This document shows positions 17,533-26,962 of a DNA stretch of 62,632 nucleotides, in pieces. How positions within the stretch are numbered: the first letter of the stretch is position 1; each line of letters begins with the position of its first letter. A model generated the notes under the pieces. It did no database searches. It worked only from the letters and a program-made list of their open reading frames with translations, and was not told where the DNA came from. The position numbers and the translations under genes are program-made. This stretch comes from Anaerolineae bacterium (GTDB lineage: Bacteria; Chloroflexota; Anaerolineae; Aggregatilineales; Phototrophicaceae): NCBI GenBank assembly GCA_022843745.1, contig JALHNB010000042.1, positions 1 through 62,632 of the forward strand, in the 5' to 3' direction.

Positions 17533-19098
17533 ATGGGGTTGGAAATGCCGCGAATTTTCATTAGTTACAGCCGCCAGGATCAGGAATTTGCGCTGCGCAT
17601 GGCGACCTCGCTCCGCGAAACAGGCATGGATGTCTGGATTGACCTGGAAGATATTCCGGCAGGCATGAAGTGGAGCAGCGCCATTCAGGAAGGGCTGGAC
17701 AGCGCCGAGTTGATGATCGTCATTATCTCGCCGAATTCGATGTCTTCGCGCAACGTTGAGGACGAGTGGCAGTATTACCTGGATAACAGCAAGCCCGTCA
17801 TTCCTGTGCTGCTCCAACCCGCCAAAATTCACTTCCAACTCAGCCGCATTCAGTATATTGATTTTCATAAACAGAAATATCCGACTGCCCTCACTCAGCT
17901 TTTCGCCGAGTTTCAGCGCAAGGGCATCAGGCTGGAGAACGCGCCGAATGTTCTTGATCGCCAGCCAATTTCGCATGTACCGCCGGAATATCCGACGCTT
18001 GTGTCCAACAGCAGCAAACCGACTCAGCGGAACAACCTGATTTTAGTGGCAGGCGTTTTCGGTGCGCTGATCGTAATCGCGCTGGTTATCGTTTTTCTGG
18101 CGGTCAAAGGGCAGCAGGACGCCGATCTAAAGGCGACAACGGTTGCTGAAATCGTCGCCGTCGCCACCGGGACTATTCAGGTGCAGTTTGATCAGCTTGC
18201 AGCGACACAGACAGCTCAGGCTAATTTGAATAATCCAACAAACGAGCCGACGGAGACACGAATCCCCCCAACGCTCCCACCGACCGAAAACGCCTCACCA
18301 ACGGTGACACTCGTGCCTATCGGATTTCCCGGCAATCCGGTGATGAGCAACAGCCAGTGGAGTCCGGTATCGCAGACATTTGGCAGTTCCGAAATGATGC
18401 TCGTTCCGGCAGGCTGTTTCATCATGGGCAGCACCGACGAAGATCGTGAAATGGCGGTTCAGCAGTGCATACCACTCGTTAACGAGAATAGCTGCCGCAC
18501 ACTGGTAGCTGATGAATTTCCCCAGGCGCTCACCTGCTTTGAGCAACCTTTCTGGATTGACCGCACCGAAGTGACCAATCGCGCTTCCGGCGCTGGCGAT
18601 AACAATCTACCACGCATCAACATCACCTGGAGCGATGCCAAAGCCTATTGCGAGGGACTCGGTGCGCGACTGCCGACAGAAGCCGAATGGGAATATGCCG
18701 CGCGCGGGCCGGACGGCCTGAATTACCCCTGGGGCAATGATTTTGACGGCAGCCGCTTAAATTATTGCGATGCAAACTGCCAGTTCGACTGGCGGGATAG
18801 CACATATAATGATAACCAATCGCTCGCGGCAAATGTGGGTTCTTATCCTTCATCGGCCTCGTGGGTCGGTGCGTTGGATATGAGTGGCAACGTCTGGGAG
18901 TGGACAAGCAGCCTGTACTGGAATTATCCTTACAGTCCATCGGACGGGCGCGAAAATCCTGACGATTTGACCACGCCAAGAACGCTGCGCGGCGGTTCGT
19001 GGAACTGGATCAGCGCCGATGCCCGCACATCGGGACGCGACGATCCTATCCAGGCCAGCAGCGAATGGTATGGCTTCCGCTGTGTTCGCGATTATTAA
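17533..19098 (+). CDS. TIR domain - transmembrane - SUMF1-like (FGE-sulfatase fold) protein
   Basis: About 521 residues from the ATG at 17533; the ATG at 17545 (MPRIFISYSRQD) is equally likely. A TIR domain occupies about residues 7-135 with FISYSRQDQEF at its start and a glutamate in NVEDEWQYYL that aligns with the catalytic Glu of NADase TIRs. One membrane helix spans about 170-193 and a Thr/Pro/Glu linker about 235-270. From about 285 the SUMF1 fold runs to the end (MVLVPAG-like start, WGNDFDG, GNVWEWTSS, RGGSW, GFRCVRDY). The cysteine pair of true formylglycine-generating enzymes is absent, so the domain is probably a binding module. Signalling across the membrane is inferred; the rhodanese gene follows at 20 bases. 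Confidence 0.85.
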   Translation: MGLEMPRIFISYSRQDQEFALRMATSLRETGMDVWIDLEDIPAGMKWSSAIQEGLDSAELMIVIISPNSMSSRNVEDEWQYYLDNSKPVIPVLLQPAKIHFQLSRIQYIDFHKQKYPTALTQLFAEFQRKGIRLENAPNVLDRQPISHVPPEYPTLVSNSSKPTQRNNLILVAGVFGALIVIALVIVFLAVKGQQDADLKATTVAEIVAVATGTIQVQFDQLAATQTAQANLNNPTNEPTETRIPPTLPPTENASPTVTLVPIGFPGNPVMSNSQWSPVSQTFGSSEMMLVPAGCFIMGSTDEDREMAVQQCIPLVNENSCRTLVADEFPQALTCFEQPFWIDRTEVTNRASGAGDNNLPRINITWSDAKAYCEGLGARLPTEAEWEYAARGPDGLNYPWGNDFDGSRLNYCDANCQFDWRDSTYNDNQSLAANVGSYPSSASWVGALDMSGNVWEWTSSLYWNYPYSPSDGRENPDDLTTPRTLRGGSWNWISADARTSGRDDPIQASSEWYGFRCVRDY

Positions 19099-19117
19099 GC
19101 CAAATTTTCAAAGTGTG

Positions 19118-19447
19118 ATGATGGACAAGCCAAACAGCTACACCGACCTCGACATCCCCAGCTACCAGCAGCACCGCGATAATCAGATCGAGCATTTTCT
19201 GCTGGATGTGCGCGAACCCTGGGAATATGCTGACAAACGTATACCCGGCGCGGTCAATATTCCGCTGGGCGAACTTGAAGATCGGCTGGATGATATTCCC
19301 GACCTACCCGTCGTTGTTGTCTGCGAACATGGTGTCCGCAGCGTCTACGGTGCGCAATTCCTGGCGGAAGCGGGACATCCAGCCGTTTACAATCTGCTCG
19401 GCGGCACATCGGAATGGGTCATGCGCGGGTTGAAAACAGAACGATAG
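19118..19447 (+). CDS. rhodanese-domain sulfurtransferase
   Basis: 109 residues from the ATG at 19118, chosen because an earlier start would lie inside the TIR-SUMF1 gene and add a non-homologous tail. It is a single rhodanese domain with LLDVREPWEYADKRIPGAVNIPL and the catalytic loop VCEHGVRS, whose cysteine would carry the persulfide. It probably moves sulfane sulfur in the cytoplasm. It may be co-transcribed with the TIR-SUMF1 gene (20-base gap) and is convergent with the DUF4037 gene. Confidence 0.85.
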   Translation: MMDKPNSYTDLDIPSYQQHRDNQIEHFLLDVREPWEYADKRIPGAVNIPLGELEDRLDDIPDLPVVVVCEHGVRSVYGAQFLAEAGHPAVYNLLGGTSEWVMRGLKTER

Positions 19448-19458
19448 GCCGCCAATTT

Positions 19459-20565
19459 TTAGCTTTCATATAGCGCTTTCAATTTCTGCCGCAGCGATGA
19501 GCTTTCGCGCAAATCCGTGCTGTCGCTGAACTGGTCGATTGAACCTATCGACGTGGCAGCAGCAATGCGCTTGACATTTTCATCCTGAATTTTCGCGCGG
19601 ATTGCATCGGCAAAACGATCCCCATGAATGACACGATAAGGCCGTTCATGATAGAGTGAAACTTCCGTCGGCAGGCGCTCAGTAATCCCCAGGCCATTGT
19701 GCATCTCGGCGACAATTGCGTAGGCTTCGCACAAATAGGTTTCGCGCTCCTGCCAGGTTTCCGCCGAAAGCACCTGATGAAAAATCGGTGTCAGACGGCC
19801 TGCGCAGGCCAATCTTGCAAAACCTGTGCCAAACCATTTTGAATAGGGCGCGTACTGGCGTTCGATCAAAAAGCATAACGCCATCAGATCGCGTATTAAC
19901 CGCGCTGCGATGATCCGTGACCCCAGTTCGTCGCCCACATCGCCACATCGCCCCAAAAAAGCTTCTTCCTGCGAAATCCGCACCCAGCCCGCCGCCAGCA
20001 GATAAAACCACACGTCACGCGGATAAAACCTAAGCTGATCGCGCATCGCTGCCACATCGCCTAAGCCATTGTGAAAAACTGACCCTTGAGTCAACGTTCG
20101 CAATTTCTGCTGCGGAAATGTGAGCCAATCGGCAGCCTCAACTTGAATGTCGCGATGCCAATCCCAAGCCAGATACCAAGTGAGCAGTTCGTTGAGTGTC
20201 TGAACGCTGATACGATGATTGACAGGGCCACTGTCAATTTCCGCAAAACGGAGAATGTGCGGCTCGTCGGGAATCGGCTCAAAACTGGTCGCATATCCGC
20301 GAAAACGATACGGAAGTTTATGACGGAGAATTTCATTGATCGCGCTGGCGTGTTGGATTTTATCGGCTTCGGTCACAAATAAACTGACGCGCGGCCCCCA
20401 ATGATGGTCGCTGGACATCGGCGTATCAAAGCCCAGCACTTCCGAGCCGCTGTCGATTAATCCGGCATCGTAGCGCAAGTCGGGAAATTCAGCGTCAAGA
20501 ACGGGTTTGACAGCTTCTTCAAAAAATAAGCGTGAGAGTTCGCGTCCAGGAAGAAAATCAGCCAT
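19459..20565 (-). CDS. DUF4037 protein (nucleotidyltransferase-like)
   Basis: 368 residues. The N-terminal half holds a nucleotidyltransferase-like pattern (DSGSEVLGFDTPMSSDHHWGPRV) typical of DUF4037, followed by an all-helical C-terminal half (about 170-340). The substrate is unknown in the family; antibiotic- or metabolite-modifying activity is possible by fold analogy only. It lies downstream of an MFS gene on the same strand with a palindromic element between them. Confidence 0.8.
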   Translation of the reverse strand: MADFLPGRELSRLFFEEAVKPVLDAEFPDLRYDAGLIDSGSEVLGFDTPMSSDHHWGPRVSLFVTEADKIQHASAINEILRHKLPYRFRGYATSFEPIPDEPHILRFAEIDSGPVNHRISVQTLNELLTWYLAWDWHRDIQVEAADWLTFPQQKLRTLTQGSVFHNGLGDVAAMRDQLRFYPRDVWFYLLAAGWVRISQEEAFLGRCGDVGDELGSRIIAARLIRDLMALCFLIERQYAPYSKWFGTGFARLACAGRLTPIFHQVLSAETWQERETYLCEAYAIVAEMHNGLGITERLPTEVSLYHERPYRVIHGDRFADAIRAKIQDENVKRIAAATSIGSIDQFSDSTDLRESSSLRQKLKALYES

Positions 20566-20590
20566 TTTAAGTTATCCTTCAAAATTCTCG

Positions 20591-20639
20591 GAAGGGCGCA
20601 GTCCCACAGGGATTTCCTTCGGTCACTTTGCACCCCTAC
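20591..20639. repeat. long-loop GTAGGGG-type element
   Basis: Read on the minus strand, it begins GTAGGGGTGCAAAGT and ends ACTGCGCCCTTC. The ends match the copies at 51341 and 52650 (GTAGGGGCGCA...TGCGCCCTT), but a longer centre of about 20 bases is present, with GAAGGAAATCCCTGTGGG. It starts at the stop codon of the MFS gene. Confidence 0.5.
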
Positions 20640-21835
20640 TATGATTCCGCATTTGCTTCACGAATCTGCTGAGGCTGCGGCGAATGGATACGGAAGGCAC
20701 GCCAATATAGCCAGATCGTCGCCACCAGCACCAGTTCCCCGATCAACGAGGCGGGCGTAACACCAATACGATCCGCCAGAATGCCCAAAACCAGTGAGCA
20801 AACCGTAAACATGAGGCTGCCCGCGAACGAATTGAGCGACCCCATCGTCGCCCTCTGCTCCTGCGTAAATTCCCGCTGCATAAGGCCGCCAACAGCAACC
20901 GTATTCACGCCGAAAAACAGCGAGGTGCTGCCCATCAGAATAGGGGAAAAAACAGTCGGCACTGCCAGAGAAAAAATATTTACGATCTGGCCGTAGCTGA
21001 TGCCAAAAATCAAAAGCCTGAATTCGCCGAACCGCCTGATCACTTTACCACTCAGATAGAAGCTGATCGCCGCGCCGATGTTGCCAATCGTCCGCGCGAT
21101 GCCAATGGCCCACAGCGGCCAGAGTGTGGCGATAAACGCAGCTCGGAACTGATAAATTGATTCACCCATCCCAAAATGCAAAATGGATGCCGCGCTGAGT
21201 GAGCGCAGTCTCCGATTGCGAACCGTATTATTAAACGCATCGCGCAGATGCTGATACAGGTTGCCCGTCACTGGCGTATGAACTTTTGGCTCGACAAATT
21301 GCAGGCTGACGATGAGGCCCATCACCTGGGGTATAACCGAAAGCCACATCACTACTGGATAAGAAATCGCCGCCAGAATGCTGCCCACGATGGCAGCGAT
21401 AGCCAGCGCGATCTGATACCTGGAAGCAGTTCTGCCCATATAGTCCTGAAATTCTGCCTGCTGACCACTTTCCGCCAGTATATCGTGCAGAAAAGCGGCG
21501 TTGTTGCCGCTAAAAAACGAACGTGCCAATCCTTCGAAAATTGCACCTGCAACAAGCATCCCATAAGTGCCGCCAACCGCGTAGAGCATGACCGAGATGA
21601 CGCTGGCGACGGAGCCGCAAACGATGGTTTTCTTGCGCCCGATTTTGTCGGAGAAAACACCTGTCGGGATTTCAAAAATCGCACTTGCCAGCATCGTTAT
21701 CGAAAATATGCTCATCCCCAACGCGAACGAGCCGGATACATGCGTAAAATAGAGGATGATGATTGGCCCGTAAAACCGGAAATCCAACAAAAAGTTGAAC
21801 CAGCCGAGCAGTCGGATATTTTTATGAAGTTGCAT
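20639..21835 (-). CDS. MFS transporter
   Basis: 398 residues, about twelve hydrophobic helices. The family loop motif appears as GVFSDKIGRKKTIVCGS between helices 2 and 3. It resembles multidrug-efflux-type MFS proteins that lack obvious substrate residues. Possibly co-transcribed with the DUF4037 gene downstream. Substrate unknown. Confidence 0.85.
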   Translation of the reverse strand: MQLHKNIRLLGWFNFLLDFRFYGPIIILYFTHVSGSFALGMSIFSITMLASAIFEIPTGVFSDKIGRKKTIVCGSVASVISVMLYAVGGTYGMLVAGAIFEGLARSFFSGNNAAFLHDILAESGQQAEFQDYMGRTASRYQIALAIAAIVGSILAAISYPVVMWLSVIPQVMGLIVSLQFVEPKVHTPVTGNLYQHLRDAFNNTVRNRRLRSLSAASILHFGMGESIYQFRAAFIATLWPLWAIGIARTIGNIGAAISFYLSGKVIRRFGEFRLLIFGISYGQIVNIFSLAVPTVFSPILMGSTSLFFGVNTVAVGGLMQREFTQEQRATMGSLNSFAGSLMFTVCSLVLGILADRIGVTPASLIGELVLVATIWLYWRAFRIHSPQPQQIREANAES

Positions 21836-22004
21836 AATCTCGTCACTGTGATGAGGCGCTTAACAATTCACGACCTATAAGGCGCTTAGGAGTTCATTAT
21901 ATATCAGGAAGGGTCACTGATTCCAGGTCAATATTCCCATCTGGCAATATCGACTCGAATAAGTCACAATGTTGAAAATTTTCTAAACTAGCCTGGAGGA
22001 ATTT

Positions 22005-22421
22005 ATGACAGAGGCATCCGTTGCAACTCCGCGTCCCGATATGGATATTCACGAAGCCATCGAGGACATTATCGTTCACTATCCGCCGATGGTGAATGAC
22101 CGTCACCATGTCAAGATCAACATCGAAAATGGCGCGGCTAAAATCGTCGGGTACGTAAAATCACCGATCACGCGCCATTATCTGCTCGAAACACTTCCCA
22201 CCGTTCCAGGTGTAACCAGTGTGGATGATTCGCAGCTTTATGATGACGAGACGATCCGGCTTGAAGTCGGCGCGTTGATCCCGTTCGGCGTGTTCGCCAA
22301 TTTCGAATATGGCATCGTCATTTTGACCGGAAAGCTGCCACAGGGTACAAATGCCGATAGTGTCATCCAGAAAATCAAAGCTGTGCCGGGCGTTCGAGTC
22401 GTCACCAGCAAATTTATTTAA
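22005..22421 (+). CDS. BON-domain protein
   Basis: 138 residues, with an excellent GGAGGAA site before the ATG. Two BON-like alpha/beta units are visible: HHVKINIENGAAKIVGYVKSPITRHYLLETLPTVPGV and the second ending TNADSVIQKIKAVPGVRVV. No signal peptide or membrane helix, so it is probably cytoplasmic or peripheral. BON domains bind phospholipid or other ligands. The 3' end overlaps the convergent permease gene by 8 bases. Confidence 0.75.
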   Translation: MTEASVATPRPDMDIHEAIEDIIVHYPPMVNDRHHVKINIENGAAKIVGYVKSPITRHYLLETLPTVPGVTSVDDSQLYDDETIRLEVGALIPFGVFANFEYGIVILTGKLPQGTNADSVIQKIKAVPGVRVVTSKFI

Positions 22422-23238
22422 GGCCGCTGCTGGCGAAACTTTCGATAAAGCGCCGCTGGAACAGCATAAACAGAATCACCAGCGGCGCGATGACCAGAAT
22501 TGTGCCAGCCATCAACTGCCCATAGAGTGCGCCGACTTCGGTGGTTTTGAGCAGCTTGCTCAGGCCAACGGTCAACGGACGCACATCGTCGGAGCGCGTG
22601 ACGATAAACGGCCACAAAAATTCGTTCCAATGGCTGCTGATCGATACCAACGCAAAGGCAATATAAGTCGGAATCGACAGCGGGATATAGACGCTGCGCA
22701 TAACTTGCAGCCAGTTTGCGCCATCGATACGCGCCGCCTCCTCTAGCTCAAACGGTACTTCGCGGAACGCCTGCCGCATCAGCAGCGTACCAAACGCCGA
22801 CCCCCAGTACGGAATCATCAGCGCGACGTGTGTATCAAACAACCCCAGGCGGCGAATAGTCACGAAATTTTGCACGATCAGCACACCTGTCGGGATCATC
22901 AGTTGCAGCAAAATCAAAAATAACAGCAGATCGCGCCCAGCAAATTTCATGCGGGCGAAAGCATAGCCGGACATGGTGATCGTGACAATCTGGACGGCCA
23001 GCGTCCCAAAAACGAAAATCACGCTGTTGATATAATGCTTCGGCCAGGGCGCGACAGCCCACGTTTGCGCGTAGTTGTTGAGCGTGAGGGTACTGCCGAA
23101 GAAGATGTTGCCGTTGGTGATCGGCTCAATCTCCGGGCGAACGCTCATGAGCAGCGTAAATATCAGCGGAATCAGCCAGATTAAGGCCAGCGTAATGATG
23201 ACCACATCGGCCAGGGAGAATCTGGATTTAGTGTTCAT
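22414..23238 (-). CDS. sugar ABC transporter permease, MalG type
   Basis: 274 residues with six membrane helices. The EAA loop that contacts the ATPase reads EEAARIDGANWLQVMRSVYIPLSIP. It is the second permease of the binding-protein-dependent carbohydrate importer encoded from 25.6 kb leftward. Its start overlaps the end of the MalF-type gene by 11 bases, so translation is coupled. No ATPase gene is present in the window; a shared MsiK-like ATPase elsewhere is likely. Confidence 0.92.
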   Translation of the reverse strand: MNTKSRFSLADVVIITLALIWLIPLIFTLLMSVRPEIEPITNGNIFFGSTLTLNNYAQTWAVAPWPKHYINSVIFVFGTLAVQIVTITMSGYAFARMKFAGRDLLLFLILLQLMIPTGVLIVQNFVTIRRLGLFDTHVALMIPYWGSAFGTLLMRQAFREVPFELEEAARIDGANWLQVMRSVYIPLSIPTYIAFALVSISSHWNEFLWPFIVTRSDDVRPLTVGLSKLLKTTEVGALYGQLMAGTILVIAPLVILFMLFQRRFIESFASSGLK

Positions 23239-24202
23239 CCTCTCTGATCCGCCTCCACTCGAAAAAGTAGAAATTCGTCACCGTGAACAGCATCAAAATC
23301 AACAGCAAAATCACCGTAATGGCGTTCACATAGCCCCAATTGCGCGGGTCGGAAAATTTCTGGAAAACATAGTACAGCAGCAAATTACTGCTGTCATTTG
23401 GCCCACCCAGGCCGAGCGCTTCCAACTGCTCCACCATCTGAAACCCGGCGGTAAAGGCGACTACCATAATAAACAACGTCGTGCGCCGGAGTAACGGCAG
23501 GGTGATAAAGCGTATTTGCTGCCAGATATTCGCGCCGTCCAGGTCAGCCGCTTCATAAATATCGCGCGGGATACTTTGCAGTCCAGCCAGGTAGAAAATC
23601 ATGTAGTAGCCGGTCTGCTTCCAGATAATGACGATAATCACCGATAGCAGCGACATACTCTGTATATTCAGCCATTGCACGGTGGGCAGGCCGAATGAAC
23701 GCAAAACGGTATTCGCCAGACCGATGGTGTCGGCATAAATGAAGGACCAGATGCTTGCCGCGCCAATCAGCGGCAGCAGTGCGGGATAAAACAGGCTGAA
23801 GCGCCAGATGCCGAGATAACGAATCTTTCGGTTCAGCAGCAGCGCGAAGATAAACGCCACAGGGACGCTCACCAGCACCGTTGAGGTTGTGAAGACCAGC
23901 GTATTGACCAGAATTTTCGTGAATACCGCACTGATGTCGGGGCGTGTCGTGCGGGAAGAATCGAACAAATCGACGTAATTTTGCAGGCCGACGAACTGCT
24001 CCTGCTGGCGCACTGTCAGAGGCGGCTTGTAGAGGCTGCCGATAACGGTCTGTGTGGTCGGCCAGATGGTGAACACGAAAATCAAAATCAGCGTCGGAGC
24101 GACCAGAAAATAGGGAAACAGCAGCGCCAGTAGTGATTTTTGCGGGCCAATTTGGGGAAGCGTTTTCAGTTGGCTGGTGGCGACCTGTGCTGGCGCATCC
24201 AT
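23228..24202 (-). CDS. sugar ABC transporter permease, MalF type
   Basis: 324 residues from the ATG at 24202, chosen for the GAGGA site 6 bases upstream; an extension to 24262 would run into the palindromic element. Six or so membrane helices, and the EAA loop reads YEAADLDGANIWQQIRFITLPLL. It pairs with the MalG-type permease downstream and the solute-binding protein upstream, from which it is separated by a 93-base gap holding a perfect palindrome. Confidence 0.92.
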   Translation of the reverse strand: MDAPAQVATSQLKTLPQIGPQKSLLALLFPYFLVAPTLILIFVFTIWPTTQTVIGSLYKPPLTVRQQEQFVGLQNYVDLFDSSRTTRPDISAVFTKILVNTLVFTTSTVLVSVPVAFIFALLLNRKIRYLGIWRFSLFYPALLPLIGAASIWSFIYADTIGLANTVLRSFGLPTVQWLNIQSMSLLSVIIVIIWKQTGYYMIFYLAGLQSIPRDIYEAADLDGANIWQQIRFITLPLLRRTTLFIMVVAFTAGFQMVEQLEALGLGGPNDSSNLLLYYVFQKFSDPRNWGYVNAITVILLLILMLFTVTNFYFFEWRRIREDEH

Positions 24203-24247
24203 GAATGTCCTCAGAAATTTCGTCGGGCAATTCGATCTGAAAGTCTT

Positions 24248-24275
24248 GTAGGGGCGACGCATGCGTCGCCCCTAC
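24248..24275. repeat. perfect GTAGGGG palindrome between binding-protein and permease genes
   Basis: A perfect 28-base palindrome: left half GTAGGGGCGACGCA, right half its complement. It lies between the stop of the solute-binding-protein gene and the start of the MalF-type gene on the same transcript. The strong stem may stabilise the upstream mRNA or attenuate downstream expression, as REP elements do between malE and malF in Escherichia coli (inference). Confidence 0.85.
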
Positions 24276-24295
24276 GGATATTGTACGAGAATGAC

Positions 24296-25591
24296 CTAAC
24301 GATACTGCGACAAAATCGCCTCGGCTTCGGCCTGCGCCTGGTCGAGCGATTCCTGCGGCTCCATCTCACCCGTAATCACGCGGCTGATCGCCGTGCCGAG
24401 GATATTACGAATATCCAAACCCTGATGAGTCGCCAGTTCTTTATCCGCAAATTCAAGCTGTTCACGTGCCACACCGTACTGCGGTTTTTCGGCAACCAGC
24501 GACATCAGCGGGTCGAGTTCCCACGCGCTCTGGCGGGCAGCGACATAACCTGTGCCAGCACTCCAGTCTGATTGGATTTCCGGCGAGGATAAAAATTCAA
24601 TCCAGCGCCAGGCTGCGGCCTGTTCTTCCGGCGTACTGGTGGTGAAAACATAGAGATTACCGCCACCCGTTGGTGCGCCGTAACCGACATCACCCGCAGG
24701 CAGAAAGCCCACGCCCACTTCAAATGTCGCGTTGTTCAGAATATTGGTCAGACTGCCCGTCGTGTGATAAATCATTGCCGCTTTACCACTGGTAAAAGCC
24801 GTTGGCGTATCGCCCCAGACGATGACGCCATCCGGCATGATGCCCTCATCGGGGAGTGAGCCGAAAAATTCCAGCGCAGAGACAACAGGTGGCGCATTGA
24901 AGAACACTTCAGCCGGGTTTTCGCCGACGACATTCTGGCCGTTGGCAATCGCAAAACCCTGGAACAACCAGTAGGGGAAGCCATCCGAAGGAATCAGCAA
25001 GCCCCATCGTTCGCCATCGGGCAGCGTCAGTTGCTTGCCATATTCGATCAATTCTTCGCGATTGGCAGGTGCTTTTTCCGGGTCGAGTCCAACTTCATTG
25101 AACAGGTCTTTGTTGTAATACAGGACGGGGGTGCTGCGCTGGAATGGAATCGACCACACCATGCCATCGCCATCGACACTGTTGAGCAGGAACGCCGGGA
25201 AGAAGTCGTTCACATAGGCTTCCCCATCTTCCATCTCGTCGATAAACTGCTGCACCGGGACGATGTAGCCGTTGTCAATAAAGGTTTGCGTATCGGCAGC
25301 CAGCATCACCGCGACATCAGGGCCTTCTCCGGTACCTTGAATTTCGGTCTGAATAGCAGCGGAAATGTCGTTATAACCGCCAGCATAGGTCGGGATGACT
25401 TTGATGTCCGGGTTGGCTTCGTTGAATTGAGCCGCGTAGCCGTCAAAAATCTGGGTCAAAGGGCCGCCGACAGCCGTTGGGTAATAAAAATTAATTTCCA
25501 GGGGTGCGTCCTGCGCCATGACACTGAATGAAAACAGCGCTGTTATGCACAACGCCAAAAGCACGATTATTAATCGGTTTTTCTGAAACAT
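24296..25591 (-). CDS. extracellular solute-binding protein of a sugar ABC importer
   Basis: 431 residues from the ATG at 25591, which has GGAG 7 bases upstream and begins with a signal peptide (MFQKNRLIIVLLALCITALFS region, likely cleaved after VMAQ). It is a family 1 solute-binding fold: GYAAQFNEANPDIKVIPTYAGG near the start, FQRSTPVLYYNKDLFNEVGLDP, and a C-terminal WIEFLSSPEIQSDWSAGTGYV. It captures a sugar or glycerol-phosphate-type ligand outside the cell and delivers it to the two permeases. First gene of the operon. Confidence 0.93.
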   Translation of the reverse strand: MFQKNRLIIVLLALCITALFSFSVMAQDAPLEINFYYPTAVGGPLTQIFDGYAAQFNEANPDIKVIPTYAGGYNDISAAIQTEIQGTGEGPDVAVMLAADTQTFIDNGYIVPVQQFIDEMEDGEAYVNDFFPAFLLNSVDGDGMVWSIPFQRSTPVLYYNKDLFNEVGLDPEKAPANREELIEYGKQLTLPDGERWGLLIPSDGFPYWLFQGFAIANGQNVVGENPAEVFFNAPPVVSALEFFGSLPDEGIMPDGVIVWGDTPTAFTSGKAAMIYHTTGSLTNILNNATFEVGVGFLPAGDVGYGAPTGGGNLYVFTTSTPEEQAAAWRWIEFLSSPEIQSDWSAGTGYVAARQSAWELDPLMSLVAEKPQYGVAREQLEFADKELATHQGLDIRNILGTAISRVITGEMEPQESLDQAQAEAEAILSQYR

Positions 25592-25721
25592 ATTTGATTC
25601 TCCATGATAAAAGCGGAAAAAGCAGCTTACCACCACTCAGATTATAGGTTGAAGATTATTGAACGCCAAACTTGATATTAAATTCGCTTTAAGCCCCCTA
25701 TCTACCTGGTTGCGAAATCAG

Positions 25722-25730
25722 TGTTATAGT
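25722..25730 (+). promoter_or_regulatory. possible extended -10 promoter for the PD40 gene
   Basis: TGT directly precedes TATAGT (25725-25730), 29 bases before the start codon; no convincing -35 is visible. Confidence 0.35.
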
Positions 25731-25758
25731 ATCAGCGGTCATTTTCAAGAAGGGTTTT

Positions 25759-26934
25759 ATGAAGAAACTGATTTTGATCGTTTGTTTGCTCATGTTGATA
25801 ACGCTGCCATTAAAAGGGCAGGCATTACTCACGGGGCCGTTGATCGCTGTCGATACCGCGCAGCAGGATCGCATTATTTTATATGATATGAGCGATTCGT
25901 CGCGGCGTGAGCTTTCGTTTGGATCACGCTGGCATCGTGTCTGGGATTTTTCAGCGGATGGCTGCCGCATTCTCCTGACCCTCAGCGACGGCATGGATTC
26001 TTCACGCCTCTATTCTGCGCGTCTCGACGGCAGTGATCTCCGCGAATTGGTGCAGTATGACGAACTGCCGCCAGAAAACTGGAGCGTGTGGGATGCCCAT
26101 TGGTCGCCTGATGGTTCGCGCATCGCCTTTACGATGATTCGCGATCAGGCCGAGCGTCCCGGCGGAAACATCGAGCGCCAATATCATATCGCCTGGGTTG
26201 ATTCGCAAGGTGGAGTACCAGGATTTTACAGCGCCAGCGCCGATGAACATGAGCCGCGCTGGTCGCCAGACGGTCAATGGCTGGCCTATATCGCCTATGA
26301 CGAGCGTGTCGCAGGGGCGGATATTTACGCGACATCCGTGCCGACACCTGCCCCCGCGCCGGGGCAATCCGTCCCTCAGCAGCCGCTTCTGCGCGAGGCG
26401 GATTTGTGGGTGGTCAGCGCCGACGGTCAGACAAAATATCGACTCACCTATTTCGAGACTGGCAGTATGCGTGCGCCGCGCTGGTCACCGGATGGCCTGC
26501 TCATCAGCTTTACCTATTCGCCAAGCGCGAATAATGACCAGTTCTGGATAATCGCCAACGCACCTGCGGCTATTGCCACGCAGTTGAGTGAGCAATGGAG
26601 CCTGATTCTGGATACTACCTGGCTGCCGGACAGCAGCGCCATGATTTCATCTGTGCGCGATTTTCAGGACACGCGCGATAATCGTTTATGGCAGATTCCG
26701 CTGGTCGGGCTGGCCGATATTGACGCGACTGTTTATTTAAATGACCCGGCGTTGGGTTATGACGATTACCCTCGTTTCAGTCCGGATGGTCACTGGTTGG
26801 CACTGCGCAGTGCCTACAATCTGGCACTCATGGATACAGCAACAAAATCATGGACGCTGCTGGACGAAAATATTCTCGGCAACACGCCGCCTGTGTGGAG
26901 TCCGGCTGGTTTCGCAGGAGAAGAGAGTTGTTAA
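25759..26934 (+). CDS. secreted TolB-like PD40 beta-propeller protein
   Basis: 391 residues. A clear signal peptide (MKKLILIVCLLMLITLPLKGQA) is followed by repeated PD40/WD40-like blades with the W-SPDG signature at HWSPDGSRIAF, RWSPDGQWLAYI, RWSPDGLLISFTY and RFSPDGHWLALRS. A six- or seven-bladed propeller outside the membrane, probably a protein- or carbohydrate-binding scaffold. No enzymatic residues are visible. It is divergent from the sugar importer, but a shared role is only a guess. Confidence 0.82.
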   Translation: MKKLILIVCLLMLITLPLKGQALLTGPLIAVDTAQQDRIILYDMSDSSRRELSFGSRWHRVWDFSADGCRILLTLSDGMDSSRLYSARLDGSDLRELVQYDELPPENWSVWDAHWSPDGSRIAFTMIRDQAERPGGNIERQYHIAWVDSQGGVPGFYSASADEHEPRWSPDGQWLAYIAYDERVAGADIYATSVPTPAPAPGQSVPQQPLLREADLWVVSADGQTKYRLTYFETGSMRAPRWSPDGLLISFTYSPSANNDQFWIIANAPAAIATQLSEQWSLILDTTWLPDSSAMISSVRDFQDTRDNRLWQIPLVGLADIDATVYLNDPALGYDDYPRFSPDGHWLALRSAYNLALMDTATKSWTLLDENILGNTPPVWSPAGFAGEESC

Positions 26935-26962
26935 ACCACAAGCGACAAGGTGAGAATCAAAT

